64,000 nt of DNA from Sitta carolinensis (Eukaryota > Chordata > Aves > Passeriformes > Sittidae), in contig CM063283.1 of the NCBI GenBank assembly GCA_032173965.1, positions 15,914,501 to 15,978,500 on the forward strand, read 5' to 3'. A program made the translations under genes and the position numbers. Positions 23,266 through 36,669 of this stretch are shown here, in pieces; positions within the stretch are counted from its first letter, which is position 1; every line of letters begins with the position of its first letter. A model generated the notes under the pieces. It made no database searches. It was given only the letters and a program-made list of their open reading frames with translations, and was not told the origin of the DNA.

Positions 23266-26200
23266 CTTTCTCTCAAGGATGTTTATAACAGCCCAGTAAC
23301 AAATTATTTTGGGCTATCTCTTTTATATAATTCGGAGTGGTCTTTTGCTTTCGCTGCTATCTTTCTGTTGGGTGGGGAGGAAAAGGGGCAGCAGGAGTGA
23401 TACTGGACAATCTCTCTGACATTTTTCTGTTGTTAGATTAGGATCTTCCACTGATAAAGGGATAATTTATCAGGCCTTGTTGCAGGCTTGACAGAAACAA
23501 CCCATTTCCAGTCTGATTAATTAGAAACAGCATTCTTATTGATGAATATGGGACATGCAGTGCCTTTTCTTTCTTCAAATGCTTACATGCGCATGTTCAT
23601 ACACTGTTCATACCAGTTGCAATATTTATCTTGCCAGGCTCTAGAAGGTCTCCTGATTTAAGCCATCATTGCTCACAGGAAAAAGCAATTCAATCACAAT
23701 TTCAACCACCTGCCAAAATTAATTGACAAAGATGCACACGTAAACCCAGAAACTGATTTGAGACATTGATGTGTGGGACTATTGGAGCAGTGCTACTAAA
23801 CTGTCTTAAGGAAGAAGGTGATGTTTGCAGCTTTCCCGGGTCATCCCATGCTGTAGTGCACAAGATAGTTTGTTATAGATGCACACTGGTGACTAGTAAT
23901 TGTTTTATTATACTCACATGATATAGCCTATGTACCCCCTTCTCCTAACCTGGTAATGTAACCTTCCCAAACTGATCCCTTCCCTGAACGTCTCCCATTT
24001 GCTCCCCTTTACCCCACACCCCTCTCTTATCTTGATGTTTAAAACCCCCACACTCACGTGGTGGGGTCTCTCTCTTCCTCCCTGGACCAGCAATCACCCA
24101 CCGGCTCTGGGTCCCGGAGCAAGATTGAGCAAGCCTCTTTCCTTTCATCACCCAGGCCCACTCTTATGGTCAGAGCTAGCCGTAGTTAAGACCATAACGA
24201 CTGGGTCGGAGTAATAATCCCAGGCTCACCTTACCTGTCCTGCTGCTTTCAGTACCTCGGTGCACAAAGTGCTGTTTGATCTGGAGAAACAGAAAGCTTC
24301 TGCTGCCCCCAACAGATCTGGATTACCTTGTAGCTGGGGTCTGGAGGTCAGGGCAGTGACTCTTTCAGATCCATAGAACTGTACACCCTCCCCACCACTG
24401 TGTTTGATTTAGCTCAGCCTTTTCCCCCTGCCAATAAACTGACCAAAGCTCCTTGGCTTTTCAACAAAATTTCAACTTTACCACTACCCTTATTTCTACT
24501 TTTCTTTCTGTCTCCTAGGATCAATCACTATGTTTTAAATCACTTAAATTTCCTTCTGCCAGCCTTCTGCTTTTTGTTCTCTCTAAAACAAGCCAGCAGC
24601 TAACCCACCATTTTTTTGATGTACCAGTTGTACTGATGTACCTACACACTTCACACTCTTTTTAATGAGAAATATGTGTTAGCAAGTTTCCTGTGCTCAT
24701 GTGCCTTCTCTATATAGCTGAGGGGATTTTAGAGGGAAGTTCAGAGAACTGCCCACTACACAGCTTAAAATAAATTTATCCAGAAGTGCCCTATGCCATC
24801 AAAGCAACAGAAGGAGGTAAATCCCAGTGAAATCTTCCTGCTCTTATTTAATGAAAATAAAGGGGAATTTGAGGGGATTTGAGCGATATTGTAACTCACA
24901 TCTACTGAGGTGGAAAATGTCTGTATTTAGGCAAATGTTATTACTTCTTCAGTGGGCTGGAGAAACCTAGAGAAGAAAGAAGAAAATTATGAAAGGGTCT
25001 GGAAAACAAGAGGGCTTCTTCTTTGGAAAAGAGGGAATAAATTAGAGCTGAGATGGTCCTGAAGTAGTAGGCATAGACCAGGGTTAACCTCAGGGCAGAC
25101 AGAGGAAAATAAAAAATACTCCAGACAAACCAACAAGGGTGGGAAATTAAAAATATGTTTATTTTTAGAGGAGAACAAAGCACAAAAATCCCCTTCTGCC
25201 TTTGTCTATGTTCTAATGTCAACTGTTTCTTTTTACAGGAACCCAGCTCAGCGATCTTTGTCAAATTTTACAAAGTTCTTTGTATGTTACCTTCTCTGGA
25301 GCTGGTGGTAGCCAAGGTGAGATGGACTCTCTGGTATGATAAATCCTTTGAAATTAGTGAGAAAGAAAGTAGAGAGCTCTTGTCCTAAAATCCAGAGAGA
25401 TCTTTGTTAATGTTTTTTTTTATTTATTTAGCTGCAATACACCCTGCATGCTGGTGGAAGAAACAATTTAAAATTCCTTCTGTCACAAATGAGGTCTATT
25501 CTTTATTCTTTCCTCTGCCTTCTGGGTGGACACATTCTGCTATTAATATATTTCTTCATTCTACCCTTGATTTCTGGACAACTGACCTCTTATAAGAAGA
25601 GCCATTTGAACCACTAGCCAGAGAAACCTCTACAGGCTTAAGGCAAATATATGATACAGCTGATCCAAGTTGCTGTTGTTTAACAGCAAAAAGGAAACAA
25701 AAGGGTGAATGGAGTCAGTGACACAGATTCCAGTAAAGCCAAACACAGTAAGTTTTACAGGATGTACTGCCTGCTGGAGGTTTATATCAGAACATCTGCT
25801 CTGCTGATTGAACTCCCTTCTGGCTCTGCTCACATCAATTAGCATATCCCCCTTAATCATCATGCTCAGGCAGTGCATATTCAAATTGTAAATGCTCATA
25901 TTGGTCTATTAGAAGGTCTAACCTGGTCCAGAGGATCTTCCACCAGCTGTCATTTTGCTGGTGATTCAACCACATGATCACAGTCAAACCACGTCTCTCT
26001 TTCTCAAGCTTACTTCTATAAAACAAGCAAAGGTTAAATTGTTTAAAGTTTGAGATTTTGCAAATTAGTCCTGCACAAACCGCACAAGTTTTCCATCAGA
26101 GAAAGTTAGCTGTGTGGGTGGAGATAAAAGCCAAGGCACCTGGCCATTTAACCTTTGCTTTATTTTCTATGTCTCTTATTGTCTCTTTTAAACTTTTAAA

Positions 26201-26499
26201 AATTTTACCAGAAGGATGAACCTTGTTTTTCACAAGAAGAGCAAAGACATAACTGGGGTTGTGTCCACATTAGAAGGGAGCATGTAGTGAGCATATCATG
26301 AAATTGTAACTTCCAAGTGCCTCAGCCAGTGAGGAAAGGGAGAGGGTGATGTAGCCAGGAAATTAGGATAAAAAGGAGGCTGTGCTCTCCAACAATTTGA
26401 AGATCCCAGGGGAATGGCCCTATGGCCTTTCCCTTCATTTGAATTAAGTTGTAAGACTCCTCTGTCTCCTTTTGGGCATAAGCCTCTGGCATAATGAAT
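23266..26499. other. Spacer between genes 1 and 2 with one possible LTR
   Basis: Apart from the LTR-like block near 23.85-24.23 kb, I see no supported gene. Several short hydrophobic frames near 25 kb lie in T-rich DNA and are not convincing. Confidence 0.4.
23850..24230 (+). mobile_element. Possible ERV LTR fragment
   Basis: The block has a promoter-like TTTAAAACCCCC, a C/T-rich leader and a stretch ending in TTTCATCACCC-like sequence, in the manner of retroviral U3-R-U5. I could not find matching target duplications or name the family, so the borders are rough. Confidence 0.35.
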
Positions 26500-26519
26500 T
26501 TATCCACACATCCTCTAGC

Positions 26520-26745
26520 ACTGCACCTGTTTTTACTCATCATTGGCCAGACTGGAAACGTGGAGAACAGACTTGGGAATATTTCCACATTCCTTTAAAA
26601 AACCTCTTTCTTCAGGAGAGGAAAGAAGAATTGATATCCAAGGCCCAGTTCCTTCATCAGTCCCTTTCAACATCTTCTCTTCCAGCAGAGTCAGGGTCCA
26701 CTGCTGAACAACCCTCATAAAGTCACTTCATCATGGAATTACTTT
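26520..26745 (+). repeat. Dispersed ~230-bp module, copy a
   Basis: The module runs from a TTTACTCATC-type phrase through GTGGAGAACAGACTTGGGAA to CAACCCTCATAAAGTCA. Sister copies are near 27795, 38585 and 39075. Confidence 0.7.
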
Positions 26746-27794
26746 GGATATGGTAGTTGTAATTTCTTGATACCAGAGATGGTGTTGTTGGATACAAAAA
26801 GACTATTTGAAAATCCAAAGAAGAAAAGCACGGTGCTGGTGAGTTAATGTTTTAATGGAAGACTCACTGAAGGTGTTTCCCTTTCAGTGAGTGGATTCAG
26901 GATCTCTCCTACTTGTGAATTAGAGAACTTAAATCTAACAGTAAAATTCTGTTATATAGGCCATTCCTTTATTACAGCTGGGAATTTTTTCCCATAAGCA
27001 TGTCCTATGAGACACAGTCCCCTGGGGTTTAAATACAGTGTCACACTTAGGATTTCCTTACAGCCCCTCCCAGTCTGCCCAGCCATTACGTCAAAGGTGT
27101 CTTCACCAATGTTGTCTTGGTGTGGAGCAGGGCTGCTATATAGTGTCCTTTACCTGCTATTATTTTGATTAGGGGGTTTCTTTATTTCATCAGAGGATCT
27201 TCATTATTGTCTTTGTCACCTGCCCTCTGGATGAGCCTTCCATGGTGGCAGCTCCCAGTACCTAGGTAATTTACTTCTGATGACCCCTTAAATTACTTAA
27301 ATAACTTACTTAAATAAGTAAAATATTTATCTTACTGTACTGAGTCACTGCTAGGACACTACATTGACTTTTAGTTAAAGATAACCAAGACTTCCTCTTT
27401 CCTAATAAATTCTCTATTGAATTTGCTTCTGTAGCTAAACAAACCTCTCTTCATTTAGTTTTCTGAGGTGTATAGGTCGCTGGAGTTATTTCCTGCAGGT
27501 TCAAGTTCAGCTATATCTTAATTTTTTGTGGGTTTTAATCTTGTTTTACTAGAACTAAGTTAAACACAAATTTAAGTGAAAACAAACTACAAAAAACTCC
27601 ACATAAATTCTTTAGCTAACTAGGTCATGACTCCTTACAAAGTTATGGGGACTTTAAAATTCTTGGCTAAATGAGATATAATTCCTTTTCACTAGGTGCT
27701 TACCACAGACAGTGCTCTGCACTGAGGCTGCACCTGCAGAAGCTGTCAGAGGAGCCTTTCAGGAAGCACATCTCTGAAACACCTCTAGCACTCC

Positions 27795-28020
27795 ACCTTC
27801 TTTTACTCATCGCTGGCTAGCCTGGAAGCGTGGAGAACAGACTTGGGAATATTTCCACATTCCTTTCTCTGCCCCTTTGAAAAACCTCTCTCTACAGGAG
27901 AGGAAAGAAGAACTGATATCCAAGGCCCAATTCCTGCATCAGTCCCTTTCAGCATCTCCTCTTCCAGCAGTCAGAGTCAGGGTCTACTGCTGAACAACCC
28001 TCATAAAGTCATTTCATCAT
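27795..28020 (+). repeat. Dispersed ~230-bp module, copy b
   Basis: Same module as copy a, about 1.27 kb further on and very close to copy d at 39.1 kb. Confidence 0.75.
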
Positions 28021-28524
28021 GGACACACAGAGCTGGAGAAGAGGTTTCCCAGATCAAGGCTTTGAAAAAGTAACAACTTTTTTTTTTTTTCTCCCCAAAT
28101 ACCAATCCTGGCCTAGTTCTGTTGGTCTTGGCCCATTCACAGCATGGATCCTTGTGCCTGATTGTTTGTGAGACATCAAAGAGCATCCTAGGACATGCCC
28201 CCCACTCACCAGCTGGTCGGGCTCCACGCCTGCTGGCCCTCACAGCTCAGCTCTGCTCGCTGCAGGTGCCACACCAGGCACACACAGGCTCTGACCCTGG
28301 TCCAGGCTGGTGGCTGGCCCTTGGCCTCTCTCACTCAGGCCTCCCCAGCTGCTGGCACCCGGGACCCCTGGTTCTGGCCCAGCTGCTGACATCAGGGCCC
28401 CCTACACACGTGCACACCAGCTGGGGTGTCCCTCACACAGGAGAAGAGTTAGAAATGGAGATTAATGAGAAGGCAGGACTGACTGTGGTGACAGAGCACT
28501 GGGCCAGCCCAGTCAAGTGTATTG

Positions 28525-28577
28525 ACCAGACCCTTTTATTCCTTCATAAATGAAACCAGACCCTTTTATTCCTTCAT
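28525..28577 (+). repeat. Two-unit tandem repeat, 30-bp period
   Basis: A 23-base unit beginning ACCAGACCCTTTTATTCC occurs at 28525 and 28555. The same doublet is present in the second segmental copy at 39801 and 39831. Confidence 0.85.
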
Positions 28578-29258
28578 CCATCCATTTTCCCAGGCATTTT
28601 ATTCCCAGATGCCCTTGATTCTTCCCTTTCTCACCTTTGTCTCCTCCCCTAAGAATCCCTTAACAGTCTGGTGCAATCCCCAAATGCACTTCACTTGCAT
28701 GGCATCATGTGTCCTTAGCCCTTCGGCAGTGACTCCCTGAGTTCAGAAGGTGCTTCACCGATAGACTCATCTGGATGTGTTTCTCACATAGACCCTAGGG
28801 CTTAGGATCTCCTGGGACACGCCTGGGAGGAGCCTGGGCAAGCTGCCTCTTCCTGAGACCTTAGTGTGGGCCCCTGTGCTCCTCTGGTCTTGTGGAGATG
28901 CTGGTGTCTCTCCTTCCTCTGCTGGGCTGGGGAGCATCTGGGCTGGGGTGCCACTTGGACTCCCTCACCTTCCATTGCCTCTCTTGTCCTCCTTCATGGG
29001 AGAGTAGCCAAGCTCCCTGTGGATAACCCATCAGGTCCACTCTTCAACTCAATTTGGAAGCTTCTGTTCAGGTTCTCTGCTTTCTCCAAAAACAAGTGCC
29101 TCCACCTTTTTCTTGATCCCAGGTTTCTCTTTGGCTTTTTATGAAGTGTGGAGCCTGGTGTTTGCTTTTGCAAGAGACCCAGCAGAGTGGTTTGGGAATG
29201 ACCACTGAGCTGTACACTACCTGGCAGAGAGAAGTGATGGGTAGAAAAGAGTGTTCTG

Positions 29259-30733
<1,475 letters not shown>

Positions 30734-31609
30734 GTTTCCCAGTTACAGCACAGGAGCACCAGGAGCCTACAGGGAAAACGGGAACACATGGGAAGTCAGA
30801 GCAAAGTGTCTTAGTGGGAGGGATTCCCAGCTGTAACCAATTATTGGTTTTGCCTGTGGATACCAGCAGCCCGCCAAAGCACCTTTGCTTCTGCACCAAG
30901 AGGAGGGCAGGGTGGAACCTTGAGGGAAACTTCTGTGTGAGGCTGCTCTTTACAGCACCCAAGCTCTGCGGGGCTCCCTGGCCTTGTCCAGAAGGGACAT
31001 CTCATCTGCTCTCTTGGACATTTCCAGTGCCTCTTTCATGCCTTTGCACCTAAATAACTTTGACTAACTTTTCTGCTGCACCTTCCAGGGCAACAGTGCA
31101 AAACAATAAGCAGTAGTTCCTGATCGTTGCTAGAGGGGCACATGGGGCACACATTGTGTCATCTACCCAGTGTGGCTGTCCCGTGCATCAAAGACACGGC
31201 AGGACAGAGACCCCTAATGGAGGAAGTGAATAATCGCTAGAAGCCTTGGGTGTTTGTGTCAACGTCGTTTTGAGAAGTGATGTGCTGATCTTCCGGTGTG
31301 TGCAGGCTCAGAGAGGCTCACTCATCTAGGTCTTGCGGTAAACCCCGTCTCCTTTGCCAGGAGTTCTGGGCGCACCTGGGTGTGTCTTCTGCCTGGAGAA
31401 AAAAACCCCACACCATCAATTAGTCACAGGATGCTAAGTATGCCTCTTGTCATTTAGAGTGAATTATGCTATTTTGAAGACGCAGTTACTAGCTGGATGG
31501 GTTTCCAGAACAGATATACATAAAGATACCAAGGAGAAAGAGAAAGGCAAATTACAATGTGAGCAGAGGCAAGGCACCTAATTCCCAAGAAGAGGCGAAT
31601 TATTCTTAC
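30734..31609. other. Spacer 3' of gene 2
   Basis: No supported exon, although a terminal exon of gene 2 might be hidden here because its membrane exon ends in a donor site. Confidence 0.4.
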
Positions 31610-31715
31610 TTGTTTCTTCTGCTGCTATTTAGTCTCATGACACAATATATCAAGACCAGTAAGAGCAACACAGCTGTTAATATTGAAGTGATGATGGCTG
31701 TGCTCTTCTGAACAT
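31610..31715 (-). CDS. Gene 2 exon: transmembrane segment
   Basis: Acceptor TTTTTGTAG gives phase 1 from 31715. An alternative CAG gives phase 0 from 31707. Both read STAIITSILTAVLLLLVLIY, then a short basic stretch with SSRRN. The donor GTAAGA begins at 31609; unspliced, a stop follows within two codons. Confidence 0.65.
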
Positions 31716-34700
31716 CTACAAAAAGAAACCAGTAAGTTCACTAAGAACATGAAATGATGCCAATATGTTTCTACGGTCCTTCTTCTAGGGGCTGGGACCG
31801 AGAGTGCAACATTCAGCATTTCGTGTTCATGTATTCTTTGAAGGAGAGAAAGGAACAGTGCAACAATATAACTCTACCAAAGGTGAAGGATTATTTTATG
31901 TTTTTAAATGAGTACTGATAATGTCTCACACTTTCCTGGTGTCCAGTAGTATCAAACCCCAGATATTTTACTCTTAATCTATCTGTGTTTCTCTTTCTGT
32001 TGAAAGAAATGTTATCACAAGAGAAGTATCCCGTCCTTCCTGACACATATCCTCCAGCAAGATATTCTGTGTGAGATGTTTTTCCCCAGCACTTGTCTGC
32101 CAGGATAGCTCTGCTGCTATCCACCAGCTGTGTGTACTGCTGCTCTACATAAATCATTATGTAGAAATGTAGACATACTGTGTATGCACAAATGTACATA
32201 TTTAGTCCATCTATATATGCACACATCCACCACACACACACAAAGGCACCACAGGGAGGAGTCTTCTGGAGGATTTCAAATCCTGAAATCTTCATCTAGC
32301 ATGAGATCTGACCTCACAGAAAGTTGTCAAGCAAGACCTCTGTAAGTAGAAGCTGCCCTCCCACAACTGTACATCCTTCCCTAAGTGCTCCCCACTACAT
32401 GTTACACATCTCCACACAGCTGCAACCTACTTTCCCTTCCTTTTTCCAGGTGAAGTGCCTTAATTTTCCTTCCTTGTGGGTGGTCGAGGAGTCAGAACAA
32501 GGCATGGAGTGGTTGGCAGAGAAGGTAAGTCTGCTTGCCACTGTTACTGTTCTGTTGGTGTTTTGGACATGGTGTGTTTGAAGTGTCTCCTCCAGGCCTC
32601 TGTCATCCAGCCACGTGATGTTTGGGGCAGGCTTTCCTGTCGCTGAGTACACTGCCGTAAGGAGACCCTCAGTGGGCAGGAGGGAATGGAATTCCACTGT
32701 GAGCTCAGAAATTGCTGGCAGCAAAAAGAGAAAATGCTTTTTACACTCTGCGGTGAGTTTACAGTCAAAGCTGGGTAGGTTTCTCTCTCTGTACATGGTT
32801 TTTATCCAAAAGCACCTGCTGGCTTCTTTGCCTTCACTTTCACTTTCCTGAGGAAAGTGTTGCCTTGTAAATAGAACAGAACTTCCCAAACAATGTTAGA
32901 GTGAATAAAAAGCAAATCTTTACTTGAAAGCTTTCAGGTACACAATATGGCAAAAAACACGTGTGGTACAGTAATTCTTCAATTTTTAAAAGGTCAGTTG
33001 ATTGGTATTCCTGTCATATATTGTCCAGTTAAAAGGATATTTAGGTAATAATTCTAGTATGGCAATCTGGACACTATCCACCAAGGAGATGCTGTGGCAT
33101 GGAAAATCTCCATGTGGTGGATAGTATAATGACATCCCCATCTCTTGAGTACATCAGACTCAAAGTGAGTGCCAGAAAGAGAGAAAGTGTTAGTGGAAAA
33201 CTTACTTTGAATGTTGAGGCATATCTCATTGCTGAAGGAGCCATGCTGGAACATATTGAAAATGCATCTGTAATAAGAGTCATCCTCAAGTGTGAGATTT
33301 TGGAGGGTGATAGCTGAGATCTTTGGGGTTGCTCTAGTGAAATGCACCTTCTTCTGAAATGACCCTATCAGCCTCAGTCCGTGTATTGGGCTGTAGGTGG
33401 CCATGTTCTGGAAGTAAATCCCATTTCTATTCTGCCAGGTGACTTGCAAATCATCCATCGAGAGTGAGAAGTTGCAATAGAAATTCACCTCTCCCCCAAG
33501 GACTGCTATGATGATGGTAACCGATTGGATGGATTCCTTCAATGCTAGGAACAAAGCATGCCCCTAAATCAGGCAGTAAGAAAAGCAATTTACTCAGGGA
33601 AGGCCATAGTGCCTTGAAACATCCAGTCACATTGTTCCCATCTTGCAGAGCACTGGAGGAAGGAATTCCACCACAAGGCTGTGGGGCATACCAGGAGACC
33701 TCACACCCCCTGTTGTTCACAGGTGGCCATCACATCATTATCCTCTGCTGTACAATTCCATGGACAGGAAGAAGACAGCATGGGAACAGAGGGCAGGCAG
33801 GCTCTTTAACAAGCACAGCAACCACCCAGCAAAAACAGCTCTCGCTCCAAGAGCACCCCTGCTTCCCTCTTGCCAGCACCTGCAGGGCTGTGGGTAGGCA
33901 TGATACGTGGAAAAAGTAATCCACAACTCGGGAGAGTTGAAAAATCTGGTATGCTTTATTCAGCACTGCTGGCACATGGAGAATAGCTCCTCCAAAGACA
34001 TGTGCAACATTCGCGGCCCTCATGATCCCCTTTTATCCCCATATGCATATGAATTGCATAATCCCTTCATGCATAGTCATTCCCCAGCTCCGCCCAACCC
34101 TGCTTCGTATGCAGATTGTCTGGTGAGTCCTCCTGCGTCTGCACGGTGCGCACTGGGGGTCGCACGATGGTCATTGGGGATGAAAGTAGGTAGTTTTCCT
34201 CGAGGTTGAACTTTTCACCCCATCTCTCCAAGCATGCTCTCTGAGCTCCTGGTCTCAGTCCAAGTCAGAAGGTTGCCTCTATCCTGTTGCCTAGGTCTTG
34301 TGAGCTCAAATTATCTGGAGGCCTTTTAAGTCTGGTACACTGCACCTGCATTTTTGTAAACAATTTCCCCTTTATCGTAAGTTCTTGCATACCTCTGAGG
34401 TTTTGTTTCTTGCATGTATACCTCGTCTGCTGTGAGAACTGTGTCTCATCCTACTGTTTGCAGGCCCAGCATAGTTCAGGCTTTTGGTAAAATCTCTAAA
34501 AGAAACTTCTAATTTCTAGCCCCTTGTCTCAGGCAGGGCAGCCCAGGGCACCCCGCAGCCAGGAGGCAGCATGAAGGGCTGCAGAGGGATATGCCCTGCT
34601 CCAGCTCCAGAGAAGTGTGCACCACCCAGACATGTACACTGGAAATGCTGACCGGCTCCATCCCCTATACTGAGGAGTTCAGCAACACCAACAAAGAAAG

Positions 34701-34993
34701 GAAACATACAGGCAGAGCATACGGCTTGTGAGCAAAGTGCTCTCTGTGACCAAGCCTTACCCAATTTGGCTGCTGCTAACTCATGCCCAGCTTACTGTCC
34801 CAGTCACCAAGTTGTATATTTAGTCTGCGTGGTATCTGTCTCTCTGTGCTTGCTAGGAAAGGTGGTGGTGCTGCAGAGTTAAGCTGGTGTGGGGAAAGGG
34901 TTATCTACTCACCCACTGGTAGTTCCATTCGCTGGCAGCCTCCATAGAGCAGCAGGTGGCAGATTTCAGCCCAGAAGAGCAGGGGGAAAATCA
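31610..34993 (-). CDS. CD200-like gene 2, diverged copy, possibly decaying
   Basis: Same exon order as genes 1 and 3: 34913-34993 (signal), 33206-33544 (Ig V), 32431-32714 (Ig C2) and 31610-31715 (membrane). The frames are open, but several features are irregular. The C2 B-strand cysteine is tyrosine (VYSATGKPAP). The V-domain GCY cysteine is tyrosine (DDSYYRC), while its partner (NEIC) remains. The first exon has GTG where gene 1 has its ATG, so translation needs an upstream exon. The best C2 donor is phase 0, not phase 1; it joins in frame only if the membrane exon uses an internal CAG at 31708. The membrane exon ends at a donor with no terminal exon seen, so the C-terminus is unknown. An LTR sits in the first intron. 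It may be a live, rapidly evolving paralogue or an early pseudogene. Confidence 0.65.
31716..32430 (-). other. Gene 2 intron between the C2 and membrane exons
   Basis: Short intron with a CA-rich patch near 32228-32245. Nothing else seen. Confidence 0.5.
32431..32714 (-). CDS. Gene 2 exon: Ig C2 domain lacking one core cysteine
   Basis: Acceptor TTGCTGCCAG. The peptide has SATGKPAPNITW as in gene 3, but the residue that should be the B-strand Cys is Tyr (codon TAC). The F-strand Cys remains in SMPCSD. The 3' part, after the Cys, no longer resembles gene 3. The end was placed at GTAGGT (phase 0); a phase-1 GT five bases further is a poor donor. Confidence 0.6.
32715..33205 (-). other. Gene 2 intron between the V and C2 exons
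   Basis: Short AT-rich intron. Nothing else seen. Confidence 0.5.
33206..33544 (-). CDS. Gene 2 exon: Ig V domain
   Basis: Phase 1 at both ends, with acceptor TTCCTAG and donor GTAAGT. It contains VNFYC, LQVTWQN, NMATYSP and DDSYYRCIFN, so the core Cys pair and Trp are present, while the extra CD200 cysteine before YRC is lost. Confidence 0.75.
33906..34530 (-). mobile_element. ERV LTR in the first intron of gene 2
   Basis: The left end contains CCACAACTCG, shared with the LTR at 41.2 kb. Read on the minus strand there is a TATA-type GGGATAAAAGGGG near 34030-34042 and an AATAAA near 33954-33959, which gives promoter and polyadenylation in the right order. Borders are approximate and no coding sequence is present. 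It has the same orientation as gene 2. Confidence 0.6.
34913..34993 (-). CDS. Gene 2 exon: signal peptide (start codon not in exon)
   Basis: Acceptor TGTCCTACAG and donor GTGAGT give phase 1 at both ends. The peptide IFPLLFWAEICHLLLYGG is leader-like. Its first codon is split, so a preceding exon must supply the base that makes it ATG or GTG. No convincing first exon was found upstream. Confidence 0.55.
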
Positions 34994-36295
34994 CTGTAGG
35001 ACAAAGCAGTTGCCCAGGAAAGTTCAGCCTTTCCCTATTTCCTTCAGAGCTGGGATGCCTAAGGGGACTACAGATGATTCTTTTTTTCGAGTGCTCTTCG
35101 GTGGCCAATCAGCAGCACCATTGACAATCATTGATCCCCACTGGCTGCCAGAGATGAAACAAAACAAGAGCCACTTTTTTCTTCCTTTGGTTTTCTTTCT
35201 CTCCATCAGCAAAGCCTGGTGATGTCCCTTGTTGACCCCATCCTGCCCAACTCTGCTACGTGCTATCAAAACTATTTGCACCTCTCAAGGTGTAAATTTG
35301 AGATCTTCCTGGTATGTGTGGGAGGTGTCTGATGGAGAGGGTAGAAACAAGAGGCCACAGACCCCGACAGACCCTGCCCCATTTCTCTTTGGCAGGAAAA
35401 GAATGGTGGGCAGGGAGATACTGCCTGTGGATCACAGCCTTTGAGGCTTGCCAGACATCACCCTGGGTGCCAACCCTGGATTCTTCGGGGAAACCACTTT
35501 CCTCCCTTGGATCTGGCACAGAGGAGTCACAAACAAGAGCAAGAGATGATTCCCTATCAGGAGGGCAGTGTGGAGACACCTGAAAGTGTCAGAGCTTTTT
35601 TGCCACACCCACAAGCAAACCAGACCCACCAACTGGATTGTGAAAGGAGTCACTGCAAGGGGCAGGTTTGGCTGAAGTCTTCTCACTCCAGAGGTGTGAT
35701 ATAATTCCAGCAGGCGAAAGCCAGGGGTGTGACGGTGCTCCTGGGCTCAGAGGCGATGCCCTGTGCTCAGGGGGTTCATGGTAAAACTGCACAGTGCAGC
35801 TCCTGCCCCCACGGCAGCCCAGCATCGAGATCAAGCACCACATCCAAGTTGTGCTTAGAGCAGAACGCCCCCTGCAGTCCACACAGGCTTTCTGTGAGAA
35901 AGGGAGAAGGCTATTTTAAAGGAAATATAAAGGAAATAAATAGCAGTCTGTGTTCGTCTCTGAATTTGAATCCTCCCTCCGTCAGGGGCAGCAGCATCAA
36001 GTCCTCCAGTTCTTGTAAGCTTGATGATTTCCTACAGTCCCATCCCATCCCTTCTCCCCATTTTGTAGATTAATTCCATACAAGGAGAAATGGACTGCAG
36101 AACATCCCTCCTGGCACCTGCATTAGGAGAAGAGGCTCCATCCAGTCTCTCATTTCTAGCTACAGCACCAGTTTGCAGTGCAGGCGAAGAGCAGGGCAGT
36201 AGAGCCACTGCACACCTCCATGTCAGAGCCTTTTCACAGGTTCCCTCAGGGATTTTCAACTTCTCCCCCCGATGCCTAGTCCCACCCCAGCCTCC
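34994..36295. other. Region upstream of gene 2
   Basis: Should hold the first exon and promoter of gene 2, but no ATG exon with a matching donor could be chosen with confidence. Confidence 0.35.
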
Positions 36296-36500
36296 TCTGT
36301 CCCAGACTTGTGCTTTAGGCAGAAGGATATCTGTACTTCCTGCAATGCAGAAGTACTTTGGGCTAGGAGTGAGCACCCATGGGCTGGCTGAGAGATGCTT
36401 AGGGCAAACTCTATGACACAGAGCAGAGAAAGTAATGACAACTCACTTATGTCCCCTTTGCAAGGGTCAGAATTGCAAACATCTTTAGGCCCTTTCTCAT
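36296..36500 (+). repeat. Diverged direct repeat paired with 40297-40500
   Basis: Both begin TGTCCCAGACTTGTGCTTTA and stay alignable for about 200 bp through GGGCTGGCTGAGAGATGC and CTTATGTCCCCTT, with many substitutions. At 40.3 kb this unit directly follows the end of the high-identity segmental copy. Confidence 0.75.
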
Positions 36501-36669
36501 ATATGACTGGGGTCCCGTTACATGTCAGGAAGGGGCAGGATACATTCTGCATTTGGCTTGAATTTTCACCTCTAGAATAGATGTGTGCAATGGAAGACAC
36601 CTGAATTTAGACTTTGCTGTAAAAGGATGCTTGGTATTAGATGAACTTAACAGGAGTGGGGGTCGTTAG

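Larger units (their letters stand above)
26500..29018 (+). repeat. Low-copy direct repeat, copy 1
   Basis: 27696-29018 is nearly identical to 38973-40296 (direct orientation, offset about 11.28 kb). The preceding part, 26500-26925, matches 38585-38970 more loosely. About 760 bp (26926-27695) is present only in this copy. Differences in the tight part are scattered single-base changes and short indels. Long open frames inside are shared simply because the DNA is shared, and I see no domain in them. Confidence 0.85.

Noticed and set aside
28122..28553. Open frame of 143 codons repeated in both segmental copies (39428-39829)
   Set aside because: It is conserved only because the DNA is nearly identical. 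Composition is low in domain-like features, no splice or promoter context fits, and the equivalent frame differs at its start by a small indel.
36256..36600. Cys-containing minus-strand frame that looked like a small secreted domain
   Set aside because: It overlaps a diverged repeat unit whose other copy at 40.3 kb does not keep the Cys pattern, and no start or splice context supports it.
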